Shown here in pieces: positions 16,511 to 23,820 of a stretch of 64,000 nt of DNA; within the stretch, counting starts at the first letter, position 1, and every line of letters begins with the position of its first letter. This DNA is from UBA9676 sp963741615 (GTDB taxonomy: Bacteria; Actinomycetota; Actinomycetes; Streptosporangiales; Streptosporangiaceae). The DNA lies in the NCBI GenBank assembly GCA_963741615.1, contig CAVUIU010000030.1, positions 124,001 to 188,000 on the forward strand, in the 5' to 3' direction. Under the pieces are notes generated by a model that worked only from the letters and a program-made list of their open reading frames with translations, was not told the DNA's origin and did not search any database. The position numbers were made by a program, and so were the translations under genes.

Positions 16511-16573
16511 TTCCTGTCCGTCAGCTTCCCAGCCGCGGCCCGGTTCCCCAGCCGGCCTTCCGGCCCGAGCGGA

Positions 16574-16586
16574 GGACCGAAGGTCC
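16574..16586. promoter_or_regulatory. DosR/DevR-like dyad
   Basis: GGACC-GAA-GGTCC is a perfect 5-bp inverted repeat whose core GACCGAAGGTCC matches the two motifs at 13936-13968. It is 141-153 bp upstream of the GH65 start. The assignment is by motif similarity only. Confidence 0.35.
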
Positions 16587-16828
16587 CTAGTCCACGGCTG
16601 GCATGGCCCGGCTCGTTTCGCGCTTCCCCCGGGCCCAGCCAGCAAAGTGCTGGCCAAGACTTTGCCAAGCGCTGGTCGATCTGTCATCGGATGCGGCACA
16701 GACTGGGCGTATGAGCGACGGCCCGGCCCAGGGTCGGCGGGGTGTACCGCATCGGGGTCCGCAGGCGAGACGGAAATCCCTGATCCCGTGGCCTGAGGGC
16801 CGAGGCCGTCGTTTCCGGTGGCGGTTTC

Positions 16829-17320
16829 TCAGAGGGCGAGCTTCATCCCCTCGTGTGAGGCGATGAAGCCAAGCCGTTCGTAGAAGCGGTGCGCGGCGGG
16901 CCTGGACTTGTCGGTCGTCAGCTGCACAAGGCCGCAGCCGCGCCGCCGGGCCTCATTGATCGCCCAGGTGAGGATGGCGGCGCCGAGGCCACGGCCGCGA
17001 TAGTCCTGGCGAACGTGGACGGCCTCGATCTGGGCCCGCAAGGCGCCGTGGCGGGCGAGGCCGGGGATGAATGAGAGCTGCATGGTTGCCACGACGTCCT
17101 GGCCGGCCTGCGCTGCCACCAGGATGTGGGCGGGGTCACTGTCGATGGCATGAAAGGCCCGCTGGTAGGCGGCCAGGTCCGCAGCCGATTTCGCGCCGTC
17201 CCGGGTGGCGCCGAGCGGGTCAGCGGCGATCAGATCGACGATGGCGGGAAGATCCTCCGCCCGTGCCCGGCGGAGCACGACCGGCGACGAGCCCAGGTCA
17301 ATCGTTGCCAGGACCGCCAT
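16829..17320 (-). CDS. GNAT family N-acetyltransferase
   Basis: A 163-residue GNAT enzyme. The N-terminal strand is VVLRRARAEDLPAIVDLI. The acetyl-CoA pyrophosphate loop is DYRGRGLGAAIL after the beta-4 strand IEAVHV. The late motif is KSRPAAHRFYERLGF, with the catalytic-region tyrosine. This order is typical of single-domain GNATs acting on small amines or amino acids. It starts 24 bp after the end of the ATP-binding regulator gene on the same strand, so the two are probably co-transcribed. No substrate clue is visible. Confidence 0.9.
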   Translation of the reverse strand: MAVLATIDLGSSPVVLRRARAEDLPAIVDLIAADPLGATRDGAKSAADLAAYQRAFHAIDSDPAHILVAAQAGQDVVATMQLSFIPGLARHGALRAQIEAVHVRQDYRGRGLGAAILTWAINEARRRGCGLVQLTTDKSRPAAHRFYERLGFIASHEGMKLAL

Positions 17321-17344
17321 CCGCCCAGTCTGCCCGGCCAGGGT

Positions 17345-17941
17345 TCAGCGGGCCCGCCAGGGTCCGTGCGAGCCGGGCTGGGGCGTCGTCGAGAATATTG
17401 CCCAGACGACCTTTCCCGGGTCGCCGAGCGCGGCGTAGCCCCAGCAGTCGCTGAAGGCGTCGACGACCTGAAGTCCGCGGCCGGTCTCGGCGAGGGCGCC
17501 GGGATGAGTGAGCACCGGAGGTCTGGGGCTAGGGTCGGCGACCGCGCACAGCACGCATGGCCCCAGCTGGAGCAGGCCGAGCTGGATGGCCCGGCGCGAC
17601 CGGGCCGCGCCGGGCTCTGGCAGGGCGTAGCGCAGCGCATTGGTGAGCAGCTCCGACACGACGACCGCGATGTCGCCGGAGCGTTCTGCCGCACCCCATC
17701 GCTGCACGATGCTGGTGGCGAATTCCCGGGCTGCCGAGACCGCCTGGGCATCCACGCCCGGGGTGCGGATGGCCACCTTCGGGGAGCATGTCCACTGCCA
17801 GGGGGCGGGATCTGCCATTGGTGGCCAATTCCCGCTGGCCAGCGCCGCGGTTTCCATGGCCGACAGCAGCCAGCGGACCTGGCAGCGGTTGCCCTGGTTG
17901 CCAGCGGTGTGCGCGGCCGGGATTAAGGGTGGTGCGACCAT
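17345..17941 (-). CDS. RsbW-like ATP-binding (HATPase) regulatory protein
   Basis: A 198-residue protein with a GHKL/HATPase_c_2 domain of the anti-sigma-factor kinase type. The N-box is VVVSELLTNALRYA, which binds Mg-ATP. The G1 region is ADPSPRPPV, and GRGLQVVDAFSDCWGY forms the G2 lid. Actinomycetes carry many such stand-alone proteins beside Scr1/DUF5753 regulators, as here, where the divergent neighbour is one. Several starts are possible; ATG 17941 is used, but ATG 17857 would also keep the whole domain. No ribosome site clearly decides between them. Confidence 0.82.
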   Translation of the reverse strand: MVAPPLIPAAHTAGNQGNRCQVRWLLSAMETAALASGNWPPMADPAPWQWTCSPKVAIRTPGVDAQAVSAAREFATSIVQRWGAAERSGDIAVVVSELLTNALRYALPEPGAARSRRAIQLGLLQLGPCVLCAVADPSPRPPVLTHPGALAETGRGLQVVDAFSDCWGYAALGDPGKVVWAIFSTTPQPGSHGPWRAR

Positions 17942-18016
17942 CGTCTTCTGGTGACCCCGCTCTAAACAGGAGACGAACCCTACGACCTTTGTAGCCTGTA
18001 GCATGCACACGCTTAT

Positions 18017-18052
18017 TGCAAGCGCTTCTGCACAAGCATTCTGCACTGTGCA
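18017..18052. promoter_or_regulatory. TGCA-rich inverted repeat between divergent regulators
   Basis: The 290-bp gap between the ATP-binding protein and the HTH regulator holds TGCACA (18029-18034) facing TGTGCA (18047-18052). An AAGCGCTT palindrome lies at 18020-18027, and four TGCA repeats occur within 36 bp. The local GC is lower than in the neighbours. The position fits an autoregulatory operator for the divergent HTH regulator. This is inference from symmetry and location. Confidence 0.35.
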
Positions 18053-18231
18053 TTAAGTTCACCCCCGCCACGGGCAACTCGCGCCATGGGCCCGGCCCGG
18101 CCGTGATCTGCGCGCGCACGGAAATGGCCATGTTCCCGCGGGTGCGGGGAAACGGCGGGCTCGACGACCTGTTCCTGAACGGTGGCATCGTGTTATGACT
18201 GGAGTACAGCGTTGATCGGCAGGGAGCGGGG

Positions 18232-19134
18232 ATGGGGACGGTCGAGCCGGACGATGAGCTGTACGGGGGTCTGTTAAGGAGCACGCGGGCCGACGCTACC
18301 GTCGTGCGGATGCTGCTGGGCCACCAGTTGCGCCGCTTTCGCGAGGCCGCCGGCGTCATACCCGACCGGGCCGGGCATGAGATCCGTGCGTCCCGGTCCA
18401 AGATCAGCCGGATGGAGAACGGGCGGGTCGGCTTCAAGGAGCGGGATGTGGCCGACCTGCTCACCCTGTACGGCGTCACCGGTCAGCAGATACGGGCGAG
18501 GATGCTGGAACTTGCCCAGCGGGCCAATACCCCGGGCTGGTGGGCGAACTACAGCGACATCCTCGCCGACTGGTTCGAGGCCTACCTGGGGCTGGAGGCG
18601 GCCGCCTCGGTCATCCGCACCTTCGAGCTCCAGTTCGTGCACGGCCTGTTCCAGACCGAGGACTACGCCCGGGCCGTCACCATGCTCGGCAACCAGGCCG
18701 CGCCCGCCTGGGAGATCGACCGCAGGGTGAGCCTGCGCATGAAACGCCAGGACCTGCTGGCGGGGGCGGACCCGGTCCAGGTGTGGTCGGTCATGGACGA
18801 AACAGTGCTGCAGCGCCCCGTGGGCGGCAGCAAGGTGATGCGCTCCCAGCTGTCCCACCTGGTCGAAGTCGGCGAACTGCCCCAGGTCACCCTCCAGGTC
18901 GTGCCGTTCCGCCACGGCGGTCACGTCGCGGCGGGCGGCTCGTTCACCATCTTGCGCTTTGCCGAGCCCGACCTGCCCGACGTGGTCTACATCGAGCAGC
19001 TCACCAGCGCCCTCTACCTGGAAGCGCGCACGGATCTGGACCACTACCTGGAGGTCATGAACCATCTCAGCGCCGACGCGCTCACCCCCGCTGGCACGGC
19101 ACGCTTCATCAGGGAAATCATCTCCCAGACCTAG
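18232..19134 (+). CDS. Helix-turn-helix regulator with DUF5753 domain (Scr1 type)
   Basis: A 300-residue DNA-binding protein. The N-terminal HTH_31/XRE domain spans roughly residues 25-85, with LRRFREAAG, the recognition helix region RASRSKISRMENGRVGF, and VADLLTLYGV. The C-terminal DUF5753 domain starts at LELAQRANTPGWW and includes the family marks FVHGLFQTEDYARAV and LPQVTLQVVPF, plus VVYIEQL near the end. Actinomycete members regulate development or antibiotic genes and normally pair with a small DUF397 protein, which is absent here. A divergent RsbW-like gene is next to it. GGGAGCGGGG precedes ATG 18232. Confidence 0.92.
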   Translation: MGTVEPDDELYGGLLRSTRADATVVRMLLGHQLRRFREAAGVIPDRAGHEIRASRSKISRMENGRVGFKERDVADLLTLYGVTGQQIRARMLELAQRANTPGWWANYSDILADWFEAYLGLEAAASVIRTFELQFVHGLFQTEDYARAVTMLGNQAAPAWEIDRRVSLRMKRQDLLAGADPVQVWSVMDETVLQRPVGGSKVMRSQLSHLVEVGELPQVTLQVVPFRHGGHVAAGGSFTILRFAEPDLPDVVYIEQLTSALYLEARTDLDHYLEVMNHLSADALTPAGTARFIREIISQT

Positions 19135-19224
19135 CCAGGCCCCGGGCCTGCCCAGGTGGGCCGCCGCGGCACCGGGGTGTGCCGCCGGGTCCGCCGGCGG
19201 GCCGGGCAGGTGAGCCGGTCAGCG

Positions 19225-19430
19225 GCAAGGTCAGCATCCGCGCAGCAACAACGATCTCGGCACTGAGGGCGAGCGTGACCGCGGCCCGCTGCACGACACC
19301 GTTCCACGGCTCATCCACCTACCGCGGCCACGGAGTGACCGGCCTGACGCAGCGAGCTGACCAGCCACGCCACGGTGAACAGCACCGGACCGACGACACC
19401 GCAGACCGCTGCCAGCGTCCTGAACTTCAC
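19225..19430 (-). pseudogene. DUF998-like membrane protein remnant
   Basis: From GTG 19430 a 39-residue frame reads KFRTLAAVCGVVGPVLFTVA and then WLVSSLRQAGHS, the first helix of a DUF998 (six-helix membrane) protein. It stops at 19311. One base out of register, the next frame gives NGVVQRAAVTLALSAEIVVA and ARML, which resembles the last helix of the same family. The middle of the gene, about 150 residues, is missing. A deletion plus a frameshift would explain this. An intact DUF998 gene occurs at 38631-39272. Confidence 0.5.
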
Positions 19431-19680
19431 CGCCCAGTGTCACCCCGGGGGAGCCGGTCCCGCCCGCGGCCGCGCGCGCGTCCTCGCAGCCGGCGGCGGA
19501 GCGGGCGCACAAGTCCAGGTAGTTCACTCCCACCCCAGTGGTGTCCGGGTGACCGCCGTTGTCTCGCGCAAACATCTGCCAGGTGTGGTTGACCGCCACA
19601 ATCGGCCCTGATTTGTCCAGCACCGCGATTGCGTCCGGCAGCGCGTCGAGCACAGCGCTAGCCAACCCCTCGCTCACCAT
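19231..19680 (-). pseudogene. Truncated PAS-domain sensor gene
   Basis: ATG 19680 has an excellent GGAGG seven bases upstream and starts VSEGLASAVLDALPDAIAVL, then NHTWQMFARDNGG and GVGVNYLDLCARSAAGCEDA. This is the N-terminal half of a PAS domain as found in actinobacterial sensor kinases and diguanylate cyclases. Similarity ends at about 19450. Beyond that the frame runs into sequence that, in another frame, is the DUF998 remnant, and stops at 19231. The output domain is gone. A deletion junction near 19430-19455 is likely. Confidence 0.6.
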
Positions 19681-20039
19681 CGAAAACCTCCGGCCAAACG
19701 AATGATAAGCATAGCCGGTACCTCCTATGGCCAGCACATAAGGCCGCGCCGCAGTTTCAGCATTTTCTTTGCCCCGCGGGATGAATATCAATTTCCGGTA
19801 CGCCGACTGTGGTTTGGGCTGCGCCCTGCCCGTGCAGCCCATTCGCATCCGGATATCCCGGCTGCCACGTTTCGCATGACCAAACGTCGGCAATGCCGCC
19901 AGCAGCGGCCATGGAACCGGCTGCGCTGGCCGCGCAGATCCCGGGCCTGCGCCTGGTACCGGCAGCAGGCCGACCGCGGGGCGGCCTGCTGCCATCGTCG
20001 CTGCCCGATCAGCGGGACCATGGGCAGTACCTGCCCGGG
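19681..20039. other. Intergenic region upstream of the PAS remnant
   Basis: No credible gene is seen in this 359-bp stretch. Its left part (19690-19800) is less GC-rich than the neighbours, with AT-rich tracts such as ATTTTCTTT and ATATCAATTT, and could hold the promoter of the PAS gene on the minus strand. The right part is ordinary GC-rich sequence next to the 3' end of the following gene. Confidence 0.5.
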
Positions 20040-20456
20040 TTAACCGCTGGGTGGCTCGGGTCCTCCCAGGCCCCCCGCTGGCCGGGCGATGATCCAGCCC
20101 CAGTCCGCAGGGGCTGGGGGCGCGGCGGTGATCACCCCTAGGAACACGCGGTCCAGCGACACTGCCAGGGCCGCCGGCAGCCAGTCCCGCCCGGTGGGGT
20201 TGACGCCCGGCGGGAACGCCGCCTGTACCCGGACAAGCCCGTTCCCGCTGTCGTCGACGTTGGCAATTTCCAACGGCCAGCCAGCGTCAGGGAAGTCCCG
20301 GTAGCTCAGCACGACCATAAGGCCGAGAGTCCGGCCGTAGGCCGCCGGGAGTCCCTCGTCATCGACGACGATGAGCGCGACGTCGAATAGCCCGGTCTCC
20401 GCAACGGGGGTGACCGGCTCGTAGGTGAATGATCCGGATATGTTGACAATTGCCAT
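20040..20456 (-). CDS. Hypothetical protein
   Basis: A 138-residue protein from ATG 20456, which is preceded by GGGAAGG. It begins MAIVNISGSFTYEPVTPVAE and continues with several predicted beta strands (DVALIVVDD, LGLMVVLSYRD, LVRVQAAFPPG). A hydrophobic stretch (ALAVSLDRVFLGVITAAPPAP) and a proline/glycine-rich tail complete it. No signal peptide or catalytic motif is apparent and the family is not recognised. It is isolated between gene remnants and the IS110 region, so the neighbourhood gives no role. Confidence 0.6.
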   Translation of the reverse strand: MAIVNISGSFTYEPVTPVAETGLFDVALIVVDDEGLPAAYGRTLGLMVVLSYRDFPDAGWPLEIANVDDSGNGLVRVQAAFPPGVNPTGRDWLPAALAVSLDRVFLGVITAAPPAPADWGWIIARPAGGLGGPEPPSG

Positions 20457-20970
20457 TGACAGCCTTCCCGCCGCTGGCGGCAGCCTTCCATGAAGCCTAA
20501 GCGCGCCAGCAGCATGACACCAGGCCATTTCGGGCTGACGTAAGCATTCATCCCTGAAGGGGCGGAGCCGTGTCAAGGGCCTTTGAACTGGGGTGTTTAG
20601 GTTGCGGGGGGCATGCGTGACTGGTGTCTCCTGTTCCCCGATAGCTGCCGGTGTCTGTGGCGAGCGGGCGGGCAGGTCAAGGACCCGGGCGTAGCCCGGC
20701 CGCCATGGGGCGGCGCCGGAGGCGTCCTTGAGGTGACCGTCCGGGAGCCCGATGATCTGGCGGCGGGGAACGGGAGCCGGAGGGCGGTGCGGGTATTCGG
20801 TTGTCTCAGGCCGTCCCATGGTCCGGGTTCATCCGGTGCGGGCAGTGCCGCTGGCTGCATTCATCCCTTCGCGTGTCCCCGGCCATGACCGGGGGGGCAT
20901 GGGGCGGGTCCGCGTCAAAGAGCGGTCAGGCGGGGCCAATCAGATGGGCGCCCTGCCGCCGGGAGGCGGA
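20457..20970. other. Region between hypothetical gene and IS110
   Basis: Open frames occur on both strands in this 514-bp stretch, but none has a recognisable domain or convincing start. A compact hairpin CCGGGC-GTA-GCCCGG lies at 20685-20699. The segment GTGTCAAGGGCC at 20570-20581 has the look of an insertion-sequence flank, but no transposase fragment could be read. It may be debris from earlier insertions. Confidence 0.4.
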
Positions 20971-21036
20971 GGGGCAGAATAGCTTACGGCCTCGCGCCTG
21001 GCGGGGGGCAGAATGCTTGGCGGCCTCGCGCCTGGC
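20971..21036. repeat. Imperfect 32-bp direct repeat at IS110 3' side
   Basis: Two copies start GGGGCAGAAT and end CGGCCTCGCGCCTGGC, at 20971-21002 and 21005-21036, a period of 34 bp. They differ only in the central six bases (AGCTTA versus GCTTGG). They lie 21 bp beyond the transposase stop codon. They may be part of the element's right end or a duplicated target. Confidence 0.7.
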
Positions 21037-21056
21037 CACTGGCCAGGGAGAGCTGT

Positions 21057-22124
21057 TCATGCCGCCCGCGCCGTCTGTGCCGCGGCCGGGCCAGCGGCCG
21101 GCCTCAGGCAGCGGATCTGCCCGTCGCGCATCCCGTAAAAGACCAGGGTGAGCAGCTTGCGGGCGGCGGCGACCTTGGCGATGTTCTTGGCTTCCTTCCC
21201 GCGGCGGGCGATGATGGCGTCCTTGACGCCGCCGATCACCGAGTCGCGGGGGACGCGCTGGATGGCCTCGATCAGCGCCCAGCGCAGCAGCCGCGATCCC
21301 TGCTTGGTGACATGCCCGCGGGCGACCTTGGTGTCAGACTCCCGGTGACGCGGCGTCAGGCCGGCCCATGAGCACAGCTGGCCCGCGTTCTTGAACCGGG
21401 TGACGTCGCCGATCTCGGCGGTGATGACCGCAGCCAGCACCGGGCCGATGCCGGGCAGCTGCTGGATCACCTGGTAGCCACGGTGACCGGCCAGCAGGCT
21501 GGCGATCACCTCGGACAGCATGGTGATCTCGGTGGACAGCTCACCGGCCAGGTGCCGCAGCGACGTCACTTTCCCGGCATACGGCTGCGGAAGCCGCAGC
21601 CCGTCCAGCCACGCCGACCCAGCCTTGCCGAAGATGTCGGTGCAGGTCACCGGGACCCCGAGCTTGGCCAGCACGCCGTGCACCTGATCCTTGCAGCTGG
21701 TCCGCAGGTGCACCAGTTTCTGCCTGTAGCGTGTCAGCTCCCTGAGGTCGCGTACCTCGTGCGGGGCGATCCACGCCTCCGGCAGCCGGCCCATCCGCAG
21801 CAAGTCAGCAAGATCAGCTGCGTCACGCTCGTCGTTCTTCACCCGGCGGTAGGTGAACGCCCTGACCCCCAGCGGGTGTGCCAGGTGCACCTCGGCTCCC
21901 GCCGCGGCCAGGGTGTCCGCCGCCCAGTACCACCCGAACGTCGCCTCCAGGACCACCTTCGGGGCCTTCCCGGCCCGGGCGATCTCCCGCCGCAGCTCCG
22001 CCGCGCTGTTGGTGATCCTCACCGTGCCCAGCCGCCGGCCGTCTTCAGTCATCCGGACCAGCACACTGCGGCGCCGGTGCAGGTCCATGCCCACGATCTG
22101 CCGGCCGTCATACGCTGTCTCCAT
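21057..22124 (-). CDS. IS110 family transposase (bridge-RNA-guided recombinase type)
   Basis: A 355-residue IS110 recombinase that appears intact. The RuvC-like DEDD domain shows Asp in VGMDLHRR (residue 14), Glu in VVLEATFGW (about 60) and the Asp pair in NDERDAADLADLL (about 97-104). The C-terminal Transposase_20 domain shows LPGIGPVLAAVITAEIGD, then WAGLTPRHRES and the catalytic-serine region GSRLLRWALIEA. The family moves DNA through recombination guided by a bridge RNA encoded in the element. The candidate RNA is the leader upstream. Length and motifs suggest activity. Confidence 0.95.
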   Translation of the reverse strand: METAYDGRQIVGMDLHRRRSVLVRMTEDGRRLGTVRITNSAAELRREIARAGKAPKVVLEATFGWYWAADTLAAAGAEVHLAHPLGVRAFTYRRVKNDERDAADLADLLRMGRLPEAWIAPHEVRDLRELTRYRQKLVHLRTSCKDQVHGVLAKLGVPVTCTDIFGKAGSAWLDGLRLPQPYAGKVTSLRHLAGELSTEITMLSEVIASLLAGHRGYQVIQQLPGIGPVLAAVITAEIGDVTRFKNAGQLCSWAGLTPRHRESDTKVARGHVTKQGSRLLRWALIEAIQRVPRDSVIGGVKDAIIARRGKEAKNIAKVAAARKLLTLVFYGMRDGQIRCLRPAAGPAAAQTARAA

Positions 22125-22260
22125 TGGGGCCTCCCTATGCCTGGTGGAGACGGATGCTTTGCAACTTCCAGCATCCGCCAGGGAGCGGGAGGCTCCGCTC
22201 CTTCATCGCATCAGCCCGTTGGCTGAGTGGCCAGGGCTGACGCGGCCTTGCCGTGGCTAT
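22125..22260 (-). ncRNA. Candidate IS110 bridge RNA / structured 5' leader
   Basis: Immediately 5' of the IS110 gene the sequence folds into successive hairpins. CGGATGCT (22151-22158) pairs with AGCATCCG (22170-22177) around an 11-nt loop. GGAGCGG (22182-22188) pairs with CCGCTCC (22195-22201) around a 6-nt loop. TCAGCC (22211-22216) pairs with GGCTGA (22221-22226), with a competing TCAGCCC/GGGCTGA pairing to 22240. IS110-type elements are known to encode the bridge RNA in this 5' non-coding part. Which loops bind target or donor cannot be assigned from one copy. Confidence 0.45.
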
Positions 22261-22389
22261 GCTGGCTCTGCTTGGGCCCCCACCTGGGCCGCTGGGAGAG
22301 TTCCTCGACGCCAGCGGCGGCGGCTGGCGGCCTGTGAATGCCACCCGTCGTGATCTGGACCTGGCGGCGGAGTCGGCTGACGCTGTCCC

Positions 22390-23595
22390 TCAGTCGCGCT
22401 GGCTGATCCACACCGACACGTGGGCCGGCTCCAGGGCCTGGTGCACGATACCGGCCAGGTCGTCCTGGACCGCGTTCAGATCCACCGCGTCCTGCAGGCG
22501 GGCCGCGAACGCGGCCACGGTCTTGTCCGCGTCATACCGTGCCCGGTTGAACCGCCGGTCCACCACCCGCTGCACCCGGCGCCGCAGCGGATTGAACAGG
22601 GCGGCGGCGGCCAGCGTGGAGGCGGCCACCGCCACCGGCGAGGTCACTGACAGCACGCGGGTGGCCAGCAGCACAAGGCCCGCGTAGAGGCCGATCAGCA
22701 GCCCGGTGAGGATCGCATAGGCGACGGTGCGGGAGATGATCCGGTCGATGTCGTACAGGTGGTATTTCAAGATCCCGATGCAGATGCTGACCGGCAGGCT
22801 GAACACACCCACGACCAGCGAGACATTGCTGACCGCCGTCGCCAGCGCCTGGGAAGACTGGCCGAACAGGAACCCCCCGGCAAGGCCGGTGACGGTAAGG
22901 GCGCTGCCCGCCATGAGCCACTTGAGCTGCGCCCTCCGCTCGCCGCTGGCCAGCCGCCAGCTGAGCACCTGACGGGCCACGAACAAGGCCCAGAACACCG
23001 GCACACAGGCCACGAGGATGACAAACGCGATGCCAGCGACACCGGGCGGGCCGGGGTTGCTGACGAGCTGGCCTTTGCCGGTCACCACGATCGGTGTGCC
23101 GGCCATCTCCCACGCCCCGAAGCCCAGCAGGGCAGCGATCAGCAGCGCACAGATGGCCAGGTACCCCCACAAGAGCACCCGCCAGCGTGATGGCAGTCGG
23201 CCGTCGGGGAAGAGCAAGATGACTAGCGGCAGCGCCAGGAAGAGCAGGATCCACAGCTCCGAGGTGATCAGCACCGCCACCGGGCCCAGCGGCAGGTCCC
23301 CGTGGTGGAGGTGGTAGTCCAGCACCGCGTAGCCGCTGGCAACGTCATACAAGGCAGTCGTGGCGCCAATTCCCATCAACAGCCAGCCGATGGGATTGAC
23401 CGGCTGGCGCCGGGCGACCACCAGCCCCAGAACGCCAATCAGCAGGCCCGCGACTCCCAGGCCACTACCCCCGCCATGAGCGGCGAAGCCGAGCAGCTGG
23501 TCGAGGGCAAACAGGACGAGGGTCAGCGCACCCAGCGCAACGGCTGTCCCCGCTGAGGCCAGGCGGAAGCGGTGCGCCGTGATCTCCGTCGTCAC
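22390..23595 (-). CDS. Multi-pass membrane protein, sensor-kinase-like but without kinase domain
   Basis: About 401 residues with seven to nine predicted transmembrane helices in the N-terminal three quarters, including GVAGLLIGVLGLVVARRQPVNPIGWLL, written in relatives as the start of a sensor. LYDIDRIISRTVAYAILTG marks the boundary. FNPLRRRVQRVVDRRFNRARYDADKTVAAFAARL is a linker helix typical of actinobacterial membrane histidine kinases. The protein then ends at about HQALEPAHVSVWI, with no HisKA or ATPase domain. It may be a degenerate sensor or a genuine orphan family. GTG 23595 is used; a TTG at 23640 is possible. Confidence 0.8.
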   Translation of the reverse strand: MTTEITAHRFRLASAGTAVALGALTLVLFALDQLLGFAAHGGGSGLGVAGLLIGVLGLVVARRQPVNPIGWLLMGIGATTALYDVASGYAVLDYHLHHGDLPLGPVAVLITSELWILLFLALPLVILLFPDGRLPSRWRVLLWGYLAICALLIAALLGFGAWEMAGTPIVVTGKGQLVSNPGPPGVAGIAFVILVACVPVFWALFVARQVLSWRLASGERRAQLKWLMAGSALTVTGLAGGFLFGQSSQALATAVSNVSLVVGVFSLPVSICIGILKYHLYDIDRIISRTVAYAILTGLLIGLYAGLVLLATRVLSVTSPVAVAASTLAAAALFNPLRRRVQRVVDRRFNRARYDADKTVAAFAARLQDAVDLNAVQDDLAGIVHQALEPAHVSVWISQRD

Positions 23596-23820
23596 CAGCG
23601 CCTGCCCGCCATCTGGCTGCTGCTCCCCCACAGGGCACAACCTAAGCCCGGACCGTTCCGGGAACGTTACCGCTCAGATGGCCGCCGCGACGGGCTGATA
23701 CCGTGGTGAGACCACAGCAGCCACCCCCGCCGAGGAGATGGCAAGAGACCTGGCGATGCGCGATTGCCTGCAGGGTGTGATCGGCACGTTTGGGGCACTA
23801 TCGGTCGCGGGGATGCGGCG

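Larger units (their letters stand above)
16434..16828. other. Intergenic region upstream of the GH65 gene
   Basis: This 395-bp stretch separates the GH65 start (minus strand) from the 3' end of an acetyltransferase gene. No convincing gene is seen. It contains the triple TACCGGY repeat and a GGACC-GAA-GGTCC dyad described separately. Both are placed where they could control GH65 transcription. Confidence 0.6.
20971..22300 (-). mobile_element. IS110-family insertion sequence (ends approximate)
   Basis: The element is defined by a full-length IS110 DEDD transposase gene (21057-22124) with a structured non-coding leader on its 5' side and a short non-coding 3' side. IS110 elements have no terminal inverted repeats and make no clear target duplications, so the exact ends cannot be read from a single copy. 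The limits given are estimates from the usual 1.2-1.6 kb length. It lies between an unknown gene and an intact membrane-protein gene that ends at 22390. Confidence 0.7.

Noticed and set aside
18131..18152. Sequence resembling a type I-E CRISPR repeat (GTTCCCGCGGGTGCGGGGAAAC).
   Set aside because: It occurs once, with no spaced copies and no cas genes, so it is only a GC-rich hairpin.
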